Shown here piece after piece: positions 53,854 to 63,352 of a stretch of DNA of 64,000 bases. The DNA is from G963665545 sp963665545. GTDB lineage: Bacteria > Pseudomonadota > Gammaproteobacteria > Xanthomonadales > SZUA-36. Each line of letters starts with the position of its first letter. The stretch's first letter is position 1. The DNA lies in contig CAXXKZ010000011.1 of the NCBI GenBank assembly GCA_963665545.2, positions 434,001-498,000 on the forward strand. Reading direction: 5' to 3'. A program made the position numbers and the translations under genes. Below the pieces are notes generated by a model. That model searched no databases and had not been told where the DNA came from. It was given only the letters and a program-made list of their open reading frames with translations.

Positions 53854-55068
53854 ATGACAAGTTGCGTACTGGCTTATTCAGGTGGATTGGATACCTCGGT
53901 CATCCTGGGTTGGTTGATGGATCAAGGCTTCGACGTGCATTGCGTTTACGTCGATCTCGGACAACCCTGCGAAGACCGGGCAGCGATCCTGAATAAAGCC
54001 CAGGCACAGGGCGCGGCGTCAGCACAAGTGATTGATGTGACAGAGGAATTATGCCGAGACTTCGCGTTCCCGGTCTTGCAATGGCAAGCCAAATACGAAG
54101 GTACTTACTTGCTGGGCACGTCAATTGCGCGGCCGTTGATCTCCAAGGTCTGCCTGCAGGTTGCCCGAGAGGTCGGCGCAACTGCCTTTGCGCACGGCGC
54201 GACGGGCAAGGGCAATGACCAGTGCCGGTTTCAACTGGCTGCCGAAGCGCTACAGCCGTCCATCCAGATAATCGCACCGTGGCGCACGGATTCGTTTCGG
54301 GACCAATTTCCCGGCCGCACGGAAATGCTCGAATTTTGCCAGGCCCGGGGTATTCCGGTGAAGGCCACAACTGAAAAACCCTACAGTTCCGACGAAAACT
54401 GCCTGCATATTTCCTACGAAGCCGGCAAGCTCGAAGACCCCATGGTCGACGGTTTCTCCGCCGTCGAATTCGGCATGAGTGTCTCGCCCCAACAGGCGCC
54501 CGATGAGGTCGAGCGCATTAAACTGGGCTTCGAATTCGGCGTGCCGGTGCAATTGAACGGTCAATCCTTGGCCGCCCACAAGATGGTCACAAAGCTCAAT
54601 CAGATCGGCGGGCGCAATGGCGTGGGCCGCATCGACGTCATTGAGAACCGTTTCGTCGGAATGAAAAGCCGCGGTGTCTACGAAGCGCCCGGTATGACCG
54701 TGCTTTACGCCGCTCACCAGGCGGTTGAACAACTTACGCTGGACCGCGATCTGACCCACCTGCGCGACCGGCTGGCGCCGGAAGTGGCTGAAATGGTCTA
54801 TTACGGCCATTGGTACAACACCAAAATGGACAGCTTGCTGGCTTTCATCGTTGAAGCCCAGAAGCCAGTTTCCGGCGAGGTCACCCTGGGGCTGTACAAA
54901 GGTAACGTCCAGGTCATCAACCGCACCAGCCCCAATAGTCTCTACGATGCCGAGATTGCCAGCATGGAAGGTGGTGGCGCGTACAATCAGAATGACGCCG
55001 AGGGCTTTTTGCGAATTACCGGGCTGCCGGGACGTGTTCAGGGCACCATCCGACCCCGAAAATATTGA
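53854..55068 (+). CDS. argG: Argininosuccinate synthase
   Basis: A 404-residue enzyme from ATG 53854 (MTSCVLAYSGGLDTSVILGW); the AYSGGLDTS loop binds ATP. Further conserved blocks are AFAHGATGKGNDQCRFQLAA, YSSDENCLHISYEAGKLEDP and GRIDVIENRFVGMKSRGVYE (read in two parts). It condenses citrulline and aspartate with ATP to argininosuccinate in arginine synthesis. Length is normal and there is no other arg gene here. I see no ARG box with certainty in the 80-base gap upstream. Confidence 0.96.
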   Translation: MTSCVLAYSGGLDTSVILGWLMDQGFDVHCVYVDLGQPCEDRAAILNKAQAQGAASAQVIDVTEELCRDFAFPVLQWQAKYEGTYLLGTSIARPLISKVCLQVAREVGATAFAHGATGKGNDQCRFQLAAEALQPSIQIIAPWRTDSFRDQFPGRTEMLEFCQARGIPVKATTEKPYSSDENCLHISYEAGKLEDPMVDGFSAVEFGMSVSPQQAPDEVERIKLGFEFGVPVQLNGQSLAAHKMVTKLNQIGGRNGVGRIDVIENRFVGMKSRGVYEAPGMTVLYAAHQAVEQLTLDRDLTHLRDRLAPEVAEMVYYGHWYNTKMDSLLAFIVEAQKPVSGEVTLGLYKGNVQVINRTSPNSLYDAEIASMEGGGAYNQNDAEGFLRITGLPGRVQGTIRPRKY

Positions 55069-55139
55069 GCTGTTCACTCGGAGCGCCGGGATTGGTGATG
55101 ATGGGCAGCAAGATTGCCGATCTGGTGGTCAGTCGGTGG

Positions 55140-55511
55140 CTATCGATGTTGATCAAACAGTATCGGATTGCCGTCGGGGTCAATGACCATGAAGCTGGCA
55201 GGACCTTGCGTCGTCTCATCGGCCTCACTGGCAAACGCTATTGCATGGTTTCTTAGCTCTTTCTGTATTTCTCGAATGTCTGTGAAAGCATCCGTATCTT
55301 TGCCTTGCTGGTCCCACCCGGGATTGAACGTCAACAGATTCTGGTCGAACATACCCTGAAAAATCCCGATGACGTGGTCCGCGTTTTTTAAGATCAACCA
55401 ATTCTCATCGGCGTTGCCGCCTATTGGTTCGAAACCCAGCTTGGTGTAAAACTCTAGAGAAGCCTCAAGGTCTTTTACGCTGAGGCTAACGGAATAAGCG
55501 CCCAAATCCAT
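55140..55511 (-). CDS. VOC-superfamily (glyoxalase/bleomycin-resistance-like) protein
   Basis: A 123-residue single-domain VOC protein: SVSLSVKDLEASLEFYTKLG at the start, GFEPIG, and FMVIDPDGNPILFDQ at the end, giving the paired beta-alpha-beta-beta-beta units. Such proteins serve as metal-dependent lyases, isomerases or drug binders; the function cannot be assigned. It lies on the opposite strand to argG, convergent with it. Upstream is repeat copy 2. Confidence 0.82.
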   Translation of the reverse strand: MDLGAYSVSLSVKDLEASLEFYTKLGFEPIGGNADENWLILKNADHVIGIFQGMFDQNLLTFNPGWDQQGKDTDAFTDIREIQKELRNHAIAFASEADETTQGPASFMVIDPDGNPILFDQHR

Positions 55512-55603
55512 AATCTACTCTCCCGGAAAATTCCCAACCAACGTAACACAGTTTTGCCCATGGACAATGGCCGCCCGGGGTATCGCGGGGCGGCTGACGC
55601 CAC

Positions 55604-55807
55604 GGAGCCGCAAGCGACCCGCCGGCACCGGTTGGGTAAGTCGAGCAAAGCGCAGGCCCGAGGAACCGCACGTTTTGCCCGCAGGGCAAGAAGTAAGGTG
55701 ACGAAGCCGTAGCGCGTGAGCGGTACCAGAGGGGCCAGGCGCCTTTTGCATGCCGTCGAGCGCAGCCGTCTTCCGCCGAAGGCGGGAGCAGGGAAGCGAG
55801 ACTCCTT
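55604..55807. repeat. GC-rich repeat family 2, copy 2 (inverted, shorter)
   Basis: This is the complement of copy 1 without part of its middle. It ends in AGACTCCTT at 55799-55807, two bases before the stop of the CsaA-like gene, and begins with GGAGCCGCAAGCGACCC at 55604. Shared blocks include GGTTGGGTAAGTCGAGCAAA and GGTACCAGAGGGGCCAGGCG in the complement. The frames through it are not credible genes. Confidence 0.7.
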
Positions 55808-55809
55808 AC

Positions 55810-56163
55810 TCAGCCCGCACGGCTTCCATCCGGCACGGGACTCTCAGGCGTCGCCAGGACCGGGCGAATGCCATCTTCGTAGCCAATGTCGAAGAGCATT
55901 CCTTCTGACAAACAGCCTGCCATAGTCCGTGGCGGCAGGTTCAGGACAAAGAGCGCCTGCAGCCCGACTACCTCGGCCGGATTCTCGCGTTCACGCTTCA
56001 GGGCGGCGAGGATCGTCCGCTGGTGGTCACCGAACTCTACTCCAAGACTCACCAGTTTCTTTGATCCAGGGACATCTGCGACGGATCGAATCGTGCCGAC
56101 CCGGATGTCGATTTTTTGCAGGTCTTCTACGCTAATGGGCGGCTTTACTGGTGTAGTTTTCAT
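55810..56163 (-). CDS. CsaA-like tRNA-binding-domain protein
   Basis: About 117 residues from ATG 56163 (MKTTPVKPPISVEDLQKIDI). It is a stand-alone OB-fold tRNA-binding domain as at the end of MetG and in CsaA: DIRVGTIRSVADVPGSKKLV, LSLGVEFGD-type strand (LGVEFGDHQRTILAALKRE), GLQALFVLNLPPRTMAGCLS and EGMLFDIGYEDG. CsaA proteins bind tRNA and have been proposed as chaperones or export factors. It is followed two bases later by repeat copy 2. The divergent DUF1993 gene starts about 97 bases away. Confidence 0.85.
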   Translation of the reverse strand: MKTTPVKPPISVEDLQKIDIRVGTIRSVADVPGSKKLVSLGVEFGDHQRTILAALKRERENPAEVVGLQALFVLNLPPRTMAGCLSEGMLFDIGYEDGIRPVLATPESPVPDGSRAG

Positions 56164-56259
56164 ATTCTTCTGAATCTCCAAGGTGCCTGATTTCCAGAAT
56201 ATTGCGCTACCCAGACAGGTTAGACTGGCACTGGGCAGACATTCACATCAGGAACTATC

Positions 56260-56778
56260 ATGACTTCACTGTATGACATCAGCGTGGGTACTTATCTGCA
56301 GACATTGGGAGCGACGGCAGGCTTGCTGCAAAAAGGCCGGCAACATTGTGCAACCGAGGGCATAGACCTGGCCGACATTATCGCCGCCCGCCTCCATCCG
56401 GACATGTTGCCTTTCTGGTTTCAAATCATCTCCGTTTGCCATCATTCTCTTGGTGCCATACAGGGGCTTCGGCAAGGTGTTTTCTCGCCTCCACAGCCGG
56501 AACCTGACCTCACCTACGGCAGGCTGGAAGAAATGGTCAAGGAAACGCTGTCCGGTCTTGATTCAATTTCTTCTGATGAGGTCAATGGCCTCGAAGGCAA
56601 AGACATGCAATTCAAGGCAGGTGAATTCAACTTGCCGTTCACGGCTGAGAATTTTATCCTGTCATTTTCCCTGCCAAACTTCTATTTTCATGCCACCACC
56701 GCCTATGACATTCTGCGAATGAAGGGCGTGCCGCTGGGCAAACGGGACTACTCGGGCAGGCTACGCATAAAAAGGTAG
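56260..56778 (+). CDS. DUF1993 family protein
   Basis: A 172-residue protein of the DUF1993 type, DinB-like four-helix bundles: MTSLYDISVGTYLQTLGATA at the start, LHPDMLPFWFQIISVCHHSL (the DMLPF block), NFILSFSLPNFYFHATTAYD near the end, and ILRMKGVPLGKRDY. The His in NFYFHATT and HH could bind metal as in DinB proteins, though no enzyme role is known. No lesion. The 192 bases after it up to the palindrome at 56971 hold nothing I can identify. Confidence 0.87.
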   Translation: MTSLYDISVGTYLQTLGATAGLLQKGRQHCATEGIDLADIIAARLHPDMLPFWFQIISVCHHSLGAIQGLRQGVFSPPQPEPDLTYGRLEEMVKETLSGLDSISSDEVNGLEGKDMQFKAGEFNLPFTAENFILSFSLPNFYFHATTAYDILRMKGVPLGKRDYSGRLRIKR

Positions 56779-56970
56779 TCCGCTGGCCAAATTTCTTTCA
56801 CGCCCGTCGGAGCCGGGATGGCTATAGGCGAGGGTGCAAAAAATACTGGCGATACAGGCCAGCGATACGTAGGGTTTCTTGTTATTTCGCACTTTTCTGT
56901 TGGCCTCAGCTTCGTAGTATGGTGCCAACAATTGCTTCCGTACAGGATTTTGCTTGCATTTGATCGCATT

Positions 56971-56994
56971 ATTGTACTATTGTATTAGTACAAT
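56971..56994. promoter_or_regulatory. Palindromic operator of the GntR-ABC operon
   Basis: A perfect inverted repeat with 9-base arms, ATTGTACTA at 56971-56979 and TAGTACAAT at 56986-56994, separated by six bases. It ends 18 bases before the GntR gene's ATG, where it would cover promoter or leader. YtrA-type GntR proteins usually repress their own operon from such a site. Assignment is by position. Confidence 0.7.
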
Positions 56995-57012
56995 ATTCAT
57001 GCAACGAGTAAT

Positions 57013-57393
57013 ATGGATATTTATCTGTCACCACATGATGGGGTGCCGGTTTACCTGCAGATCATCAACCAAGTCAAACACTTGGTGGCAACCCGGCGAT
57101 TGTTGCCGGATCGGGAAATACTGCCGATTCGAAAACTTGCTGAACAACTGCTGATCAACCCGAACACGGTCGCACGCGCCTACCGTGAGCTGGAGCAGAC
57201 CGGTTGGGTCTACAAGAAGCGCGGCGCCGGCACCTATGTATCAGATAATCCCTCCCCATTGTCTGATTCAGAGCGCAACCGAATCATAGGCGAGCGCATT
57301 GATGGCCTGCTGAGCGAAGCCCATCAGATGGATATCCCACTTGACGAGTTAATCGCGATGATTCGGCGCCATCATGCCGGGCGGAAATCGTGA
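57013..57393 (+). CDS. YtrA-subfamily GntR regulator
   Basis: A 126-residue protein: the winged helix is GVPVYLQIINQVKHLVATRR, LPIRKLAEQLLINPNTVARA and YRELEQTGWVYKKRGAGTYV, followed by only a short two-helix tail. That short tail is the mark of the YtrA subfamily, which controls ABC transporter operons. ATG 57013. The ABC ATPase follows after 19 bases. A perfect palindrome stands just upstream of the start. Confidence 0.92.
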   Translation: MDIYLSPHDGVPVYLQIINQVKHLVATRRLLPDREILPIRKLAEQLLINPNTVARAYRELEQTGWVYKKRGAGTYVSDNPSPLSDSERNRIIGERIDGLLSEAHQMDIPLDELIAMIRRHHAGRKS

Positions 57394-57412
57394 CCTGTAT
57401 ACGAGGAAGATA

Positions 57413-58348
57413 ATGACTTCACTAACCACCCAGACAATTGTGCAGATTGACCGGCTAGGCCGTCAGTTCTCCGAAACCAGGGCGCTGGACGATGTCTCGA
57501 TCCAGGTCGATAGTGGCCAGGTGTTTGGAATTGTCGGCGAAAATGGTGCCGGCAAAACCACACTGATCAAGCATATGCTTGGCCAGTACAAGGCCCAGAG
57601 CGGTAGCGTCCGGATGTTTGGCGTCGACCCGGTACGGCAGCCCGAAGCGGTCCTGTCCCGCATCGGCTACCTGTCCGAAGAACCGGACTTACCCGCCTGG
57701 ATGCGAATTTCAGAACTTCTCAATTACAGCTCGGCCTTCTACGCGGGATGGGATCGCGATTACGCAGCGGAGTTGCTCGGGGTCTTCGGTCTGGACCTCA
57801 AGCAGCGCGTGCGCAATCTATCCAAAGGCATGCGCACCCAACTTGGTCTTTGTCTCGCGCAAGCCCACAGGCCCGAACTATTACTACTCGATGAACCCTC
57901 ATCAGGTCTCGACCCCAACGTCCGGCGCGATATCCTGAGCGCCATCATTCGTACCGTGGCGGACGAAGGCAGGACAGTGATCTTCTCCTCTCATCTGCTT
58001 GAAGAAGTGGAACGAGTCAGTGATCAGTTAATGATGCTTCAGGCCGGCAAAGTGCTGCTGTGTGGCCCGATGGACAAGGTGCTCGCCAACCACCACCGCA
58101 TCATGGTGCCTGCAAAATCTGGCGACGGCGAAAATGGGCAGGAGGAGTCATTTTGGCGCGCGATGCCCGGATTGGTCCGGTACCAACAGACCGGCGCCGA
58201 ATGGCAGCTGGACTGTTATGGCGATTATGATCAATTCCAATCATTCCTGGCGCAGGCGCAACTGGAGGTGCTCTCCCACCGCAAATTATCATTGAACGAC
58301 ATTTTCCTGACCTACAGCGGCGGGACATCACTCGCGGGAATGCACTGA
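57413..58348 (+). CDS. ABC transporter ATP-binding protein
   Basis: About 311 residues from ATG 57413 (MTSLTTQTIVQIDRLGRQFS). Walker A is GENGAGKTT, the signature LSKGMRTQ (Lys for the usual Gly-Gly position, common in this exporter class), Walker B LLLLDEPSSGLDP, and the H-loop His is in VIFSSHLLEEVERVSD. It works with the large permease whose ATG follows one base after its stop. Regulator, ATPase and permease form one operon, the layout of YtrA-controlled exporters linked to envelope stress or peptide antibiotics; substrate unknown. Confidence 0.88.
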   Translation: MTSLTTQTIVQIDRLGRQFSETRALDDVSIQVDSGQVFGIVGENGAGKTTLIKHMLGQYKAQSGSVRMFGVDPVRQPEAVLSRIGYLSEEPDLPAWMRISELLNYSSAFYAGWDRDYAAELLGVFGLDLKQRVRNLSKGMRTQLGLCLAQAHRPELLLLDEPSSGLDPNVRRDILSAIIRTVADEGRTVIFSSHLLEEVERVSDQLMMLQAGKVLLCGPMDKVLANHHRIMVPAKSGDGENGQEESFWRAMPGLVRYQQTGAEWQLDCYGDYDQFQSFLAQAQLEVLSHRKLSLNDIFLTYSGGTSLAGMH

Positions 58349-58349
58349 C

Positions 58350-59825
58350 ATGCGGGCGGCACAAGTCCGCGCTTTATCGTGGGAATTGATTGCCCGCAAT
58401 CGCGCGGGTTTGTTGCTCACCTTGTTGGGCGTGCCCCTGTTGCTGAGCTCGGCTCAATCCGTGGCTTCGTTTTATCCAGAATTAGCGCGTTGGCTGGGAA
58501 CAATTAATCTGATTTCGGTCTGGAGCGTAATTTACCTGGTCATGGTGTTTACCTATGCAGATTTCTCCGCCAGGATGCTGGAAACCGGATTCCCAAGCCA
58601 CGCATTGCTGTTGCCGGTGCCGACCTGGCTGCTGGTTGCCGTCCCACTGGGTTTTGCCACAGCAATGGTCTATGGCTATTCATTGTTGCTGCTAAACATC
58701 ATACTCGAGGTGACGCTGAGCGCGGCAGATTACGCTTATCTGTTGCTGGGTGCCTTGATCATCATGGCCTGGATTCAAATGATCAGCTGGGGCCTCAGTC
58801 GCACACCAATCCGGGCCGCACTGATTTTGATTGTGATTCTTGCCGTCTTCGCTGTCGCGTTGCTGTCCGCCTTGTCCATTGTTCCGGTGGAACTGGTCGG
58901 TCAACCCGTGGCCCTGGCCATACTGGCGGGTCTGGCCATCTGCGGGTCTGTGCTCGCTTACCAATCTGTGGTTCGCACACGCTGCGGGCAAAGAATTGGG
59001 CAGATGTTGCTGTGGTCCAACTTCACCATTCCCGGATCGGACCGCCTGCAAGTCTCAGCGATGGTGTTGAGTATGTTTGTGTATTTTTCAGCCACCATAG
59101 GATTCGAGATTTCCAAGCCCAATTTCGGCGCTAAGGAATTCCAAATGACCAGCTTCTGGGCAACGCGCCCACTTTCAAACGCAGAACTCGCTTTTGCCAA
59201 GCTGAAGCTGGCCGGTCTCAGCGTGGGTCTGGGTGCCTTGATCTGCATTTTTCCACTCTATCCGGCCTGGTTGCTGGCTGGTTATGAACAGAAAATGTCC
59301 GACGGCTGGCAAGCCCTGGTGACGCGACACGGTCAGACTCAGTCCATTGGAATTTTGCTGCTGGCCGTCATGCTTTTGCCCGTTGGCGGCTGGATTCTCT
59401 GCGCCAATGCTCTTTCGCTGAGCCTGACTGAGAACACGGCAATTCGCAACCGGTTCATCGTGATCTCACTCGTGGTCATCACTGTTCTGGGTTACACGGC
59501 ATACCGCGTCATCAACTCAGCTCAGTTGCAACAGATGCTGCTTGAGCATGCAGTGTTTGTGGTTTTGGCCGGTGCGCTGGCGATAGCGTCACTGCTGACT
59601 TGGCTGGTCCGACGTTTTGCGGCGCAGTTCAATTTGAGGCTGCTGCGCCAGCCGTTCGGGGTGGCAGTGGTGATCACATTGCCCGTCCTGGCCGCAGTCT
59701 GGAGTTTGACCCTGGAGAGCAGGTTGACCTGGACCATCACGCTGCTGATCGCAAACCTGGCGCTGCTTTCACTGCTGCCCGTCGTGGCGGCCCCCATCGC
59801 AGTAGCCATAAACCGCCATCGCTGA
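58350..59825 (+). CDS. ABC exporter permease, about 12 membrane segments
   Basis: A 491-residue polytopic membrane protein with no strongly conserved motif to the eye. Hydrophobic helices occur from LLTLLGVPLLLSSAQSVASF to LLIANLALLSLLPVVAAPIA; a longer hydrophilic segment lies near FEISKPNFGAKEFQMTSFWA. It resembles ABC-2-like permeases paired with YtrA-regulated ATPases. It is assigned mainly by operon position: it starts one base after the ATPase stop. Repeat copy 3 begins six bases after its stop. Confidence 0.75.
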   Translation: MRAAQVRALSWELIARNRAGLLLTLLGVPLLLSSAQSVASFYPELARWLGTINLISVWSVIYLVMVFTYADFSARMLETGFPSHALLLPVPTWLLVAVPLGFATAMVYGYSLLLLNIILEVTLSAADYAYLLLGALIIMAWIQMISWGLSRTPIRAALILIVILAVFAVALLSALSIVPVELVGQPVALAILAGLAICGSVLAYQSVVRTRCGQRIGQMLLWSNFTIPGSDRLQVSAMVLSMFVYFSATIGFEISKPNFGAKEFQMTSFWATRPLSNAELAFAKLKLAGLSVGLGALICIFPLYPAWLLAGYEQKMSDGWQALVTRHGQTQSIGILLLAVMLLPVGGWILCANALSLSLTENTAIRNRFIVISLVVITVLGYTAYRVINSAQLQQMLLEHAVFVVLAGALAIASLLTWLVRRFAAQFNLRLLRQPFGVAVVITLPVLAAVWSLTLESRLTWTITLLIANLALLSLLPVVAAPIAVAINRHR

Positions 59826-59831
59826 GGCGTC

Positions 59832-60009
59832 AAGGAGTCTCACTTCCCTCGGCAACTGCTCCCTGCGTTGCTCTACCTCCTGCATCCTTGCAGTCGTGCT
59901 CCCGCCTTTGGCAGCGCAGGCAGCGAAGAGGGTACGGTTTCGCCGTAGGCGAAGAAGTGCCCGATGAGCGCCGTAGCGCGTAGGCGGCTGCACGCGCGAC
60001 GGCTACGCC
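59832..60009. repeat. GC-rich repeat family 2, copy 3 (rearranged)
   Basis: This starts with AAGGAGTCT at 59832-59840 and follows copy 1 through TGCATCCTTGCAGTCGTG. A middle segment (GGTACGGTTTCGCCG ... GCGCCGTAGCGCG) is then present in inverted order relative to copy 1. It lies exactly between the convergent stops of the ABC permease and the large exoprotein gene, whose TAA starts at its end (60010). Confidence 0.7.
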
Positions 60010-63000
60010 TTACTGGGAATCTATTGGCGGAATAAGAACGGCCGCTGTTACAGTGCTGTTATAGGCTGGGATATCTTCTGCCAACAATTTATCACGCTCG
60101 GACATTGCCGTTTTCCACTGAGATTCCAGGTCCTGGAATCGATCTCGTTGTCCCTGGGTTACGCCTTGCATCGCAGCATCAACGTTGCTGAGCAAAGTGA
60201 ACAAACTGAAATTCAGGCGAGGCTCATAGCTCAACACGTTTTGTCCATTGGATCGTTTTCGATTGATGACCAGGTTCTCCCAGGTTTCAATGGTTTCGAT
60301 CAAGTCATTGGCTGCCTTCACACGGTCTTCCATTTCATCAATGCCTTCTACAATTTTTACCCTTGATTGGATCTGCTCCTTAATCGTTTGCAAATTCAGA
60401 ACACTGCGGTAGGTTTCATCGAGCATTGAGAAAAGCTTTTGAGTCAGATCCTGTTGGGCCGCAATGCTGGCTTGCTCATAGCTGAAGTTGGGATCCCAGC
60501 GCAGTTCCAGCGGTTGCTCCTGCACGCGGTCGCCAAGACTCAAGCGCAAGGCATAATTCCCTGGCGCAAGCGAGTAACCGGATATAGCTCCCCCTGGAGG
60601 AGCGCCGAATTGGTATAGGCCCGGGACCATGGTCACCGAATCACTCCTCAAATCCCATACACCGCGATTGATGCCCTTTTCGGCCGGCAAGGCGTAAGCC
60701 TTCTTGCCGCGACCCCCCTTGTTGCCAACCTCATCGTTCGAACTCAAGGTGCGCACCACTTCCCCCTGGCCATCGAGGATTTCGACGGTGAGCTTGTTCT
60801 CTTTCAGCTCAAGCGCCTCGCTCAGGCTGTAATAAAAGACCGCGCCAGCCGGCGGGTTTGGACTGGTGTATTCTGCTTGACCACCGCCGTTTCCGCTCGC
60901 CATACGATGGGCAACAGCGGGTGCATACAAATGCATGCCGGCCGTTTTCTGCTTTGAATTGTATTGCCTCAATGGTGTGATGTCGTCGATGATCCAGAAT
61001 GCCCTCCCTTGCGTAGACATGACCAGGTCATTACCCTGAATTTTGAGATCTGTAATCGGGATGGCGGGAATATTGAGCTGTAAAGACTGCCAATTGCTGC
61101 CTTGATCAAAGGAAACATACAGGCCTCGTTCGGTGCCCGCGTAGAGCAACCCTGCCCGCTCGGGGTCTTCCCTTACGACACGAACATACTCGTTGTCCGG
61201 AATGCCATTGACGATTTGACGCCAACTCTTGCCGGCGTTTTTAGTGAGATAGATTTACGGACTGTCATCGCCTGATTTGAATTTATGGACCGCCGCGTAA
61301 ACAGTGTCGGGTTCATGCGGAGAGGTCTCGAGCGTATTGACCATCGCGCGATCAACACCTTTTGGCGTCACTGCCTGCCAGCTTGCACCCCCATCGCGAG
61401 TGACGTGAATCAATCCATCATCGCTGCCCACCCATAATTCAGATGGGTCATGGCTGCTTTCAGCGAGGGCGAAAATAGTGTTGTAGACCTCTATATTTTC
61501 GTTGCTGTAGGGTCTGCCCATCTTGCCCTGCTTATCAACTTCGTTGCGTGTCAGGTCCGGGCTGATCTCAGTCCAGCTATAGCCCCGGTCATTGGACATC
61601 AGCAATACCTGGGTAGCGTGATAAATCACCTTTGGGTCGTGTTGTGAGACCACAATAGGGGCATTCCAATTCGCCCGGTACCTGGAATTCTTTGGTTCGA
61701 CTCCGATACCAAATTCCTCATAAGCCTGTATGGAGCGCGCCGTACGTGTCTGACGGTCGTACTCCTGGATCAGGCCCAGAAAACAACCCCCATAAATATA
61801 GCGAGGGTTATCCGGATCGAAGGCCAGATAGCCATTCTCGCAACCACCCAACACTTCATAGTCTTCCCGGCCAATGCTGCCGTCATGGCCCCGACTGCTG
61901 ACCGCAAGGGTGCTATTGTCTTGCTGGGCGCCGTAGACATTGTAGGGAATCAGATTATCGGTATTGACCCGGTAAAACTGACCCGTGGGCTGGTTGTTTT
62001 GCGTGGACCAGGTTGCCCCGCGGTCGAATGAAACATTGGCGCCGCCATCATTGGCATTGACCATCCATTTCGGATTTTCCGGATTGATCCACAGGCCATG
62101 GACGTCGCCGTGAGGTACCGTGAGCGTGGAGAATGTCTTGCCGCCATCGATGGACTTGAGCAACGGCGAATTGAGTACGTACACCGTGTCTTCATCAAGC
62201 GGATCAGCATGGATGTGCATGTAGTACCAGGATCGTGATCGAATCAGGTTTTCGGAATTTATCTTGGTCCAGGCCTTGCCGCCATCATCGGAGCGATAAA
62301 GCCCGGCCTCATCCTCCTGTGCCTCAACCAGTGCCCACACCCTTCCGGGCCTGGCTGGAGAGGGTGCAATGCCCGCCTTGCCAATATTTTCCGGCAGGCC
62401 CTTGGCCTGAATTTTCTCCCAACTCTCTCCCCCATCGAGGGATTTATACAAACCGCTGCCCGGCCCACCAGAACGAATTTCCCACGCCTGGCGTTGGTTG
62501 TCCCACAGCGTGACATAAAGAATACGTGGGTTTGCGGGGTCGTATTTCAGATCTACTGCGCCAGTCGTTTCGTTGGGCGTGGCCAGAACCAATCGCCAAT
62601 TTTTGCCACCGTCGACTGACTTGTGGACACCCCGCCCTTCGCTTGGGCCCCAGGAGCCGCCCTGCACGGCAACCCAGATGATGTCCGGATTGGTGGGATG
62701 AATCTTTATTGATCCAATTTGCCGTGAAGCCTCAAGACCCATGTGGGTCCAAGTCTTGCCGGCATCCGTTGATCTGTATACGCCGTCGCCTTGAGCAGAC
62801 ATCACCCCACGAAATGGTGATTCACCCATGCCCGCCACAACCACATTCGGGTCTGAAGGGGCAATGTCGATAGCACCCACTGGCCCAGTCTTGAAGTAGT
62901 CATCGGAAACATTGATCCAATCCGAGCCAGCGTTGCTGGTTTTCCACAAGCCGCCAGTGGCGCCCATGTAGTAGACATAAGGATTACTGGCGGTGCCGGC

Positions 63001-63186
63001 AACGGCAGTGACGCGTCCACCTCGCCAGGGCCCGATATTGCGTGCCTGCAGACCATCAAGAAACAGGCGTTCGTCCTTTTCTGGATTGGCCGCACTCACG
63101 GTGGAAACCGTCATCATCAGGCCAAGCAATGCCGCACAAGTGCCGAAAAGAAGTCTTGCAAACTGGTTAGCGATGGTTTTTCGCAT
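60010..63186 (-). pseudogene. Large secreted VPS10/Asp-box beta-propeller protein with in-frame TAA
   Basis: ATG 63186 starts a signal peptide (MRKTIANQFARLLFGTCAAL, cut after VSA). A sortilin/VPS10-like propeller follows, with FLDGLQARNIGPWRGGRVTA, GGLWKTSNAGSDW, GVYRSTDAGKTW, GVHKSVDGGKNW and GLYRSDDGGKAW, and HVTRDGGASWQAVTP near residue 620. A TAA at 61255-61257 interrupts SGDDSP-stop-IYLTKN; the same frame continues for about 415 codons (KNAGKSWRQIVNG, ILDGQGEVVRTLSSN) to 60010. Tyr (TAT/TAC) to TAA is one change. Intact, it would be about 1,058 residues, normal for these putative exo-glycosidase or peptidase-associated proteins. Confidence 0.72.
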
Positions 63187-63352
63187 GAAAATGTCCTTGT
63201 AGATCTGGAGGTTAATTGTGCGCATGCACTTGTATTTAAGACGGCTGCAGGCGCCGCATCCTCAGCCCGAAAGCCCTGTGCCTGCCGGTTTGCCTTCAAA
63301 CTAAAGGCCGGGATGGTTAACATACTTCCGTTCGAATTCAATGGAATTGCCA

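Noticed and set aside
55515..55751. Small proteins encoded inside the family 2 repeats
   Set aside because: They are Arg/Leu/Cys-rich translations of GC-rich repeats, differ in frame between copies, and have no ribosome-binding site.
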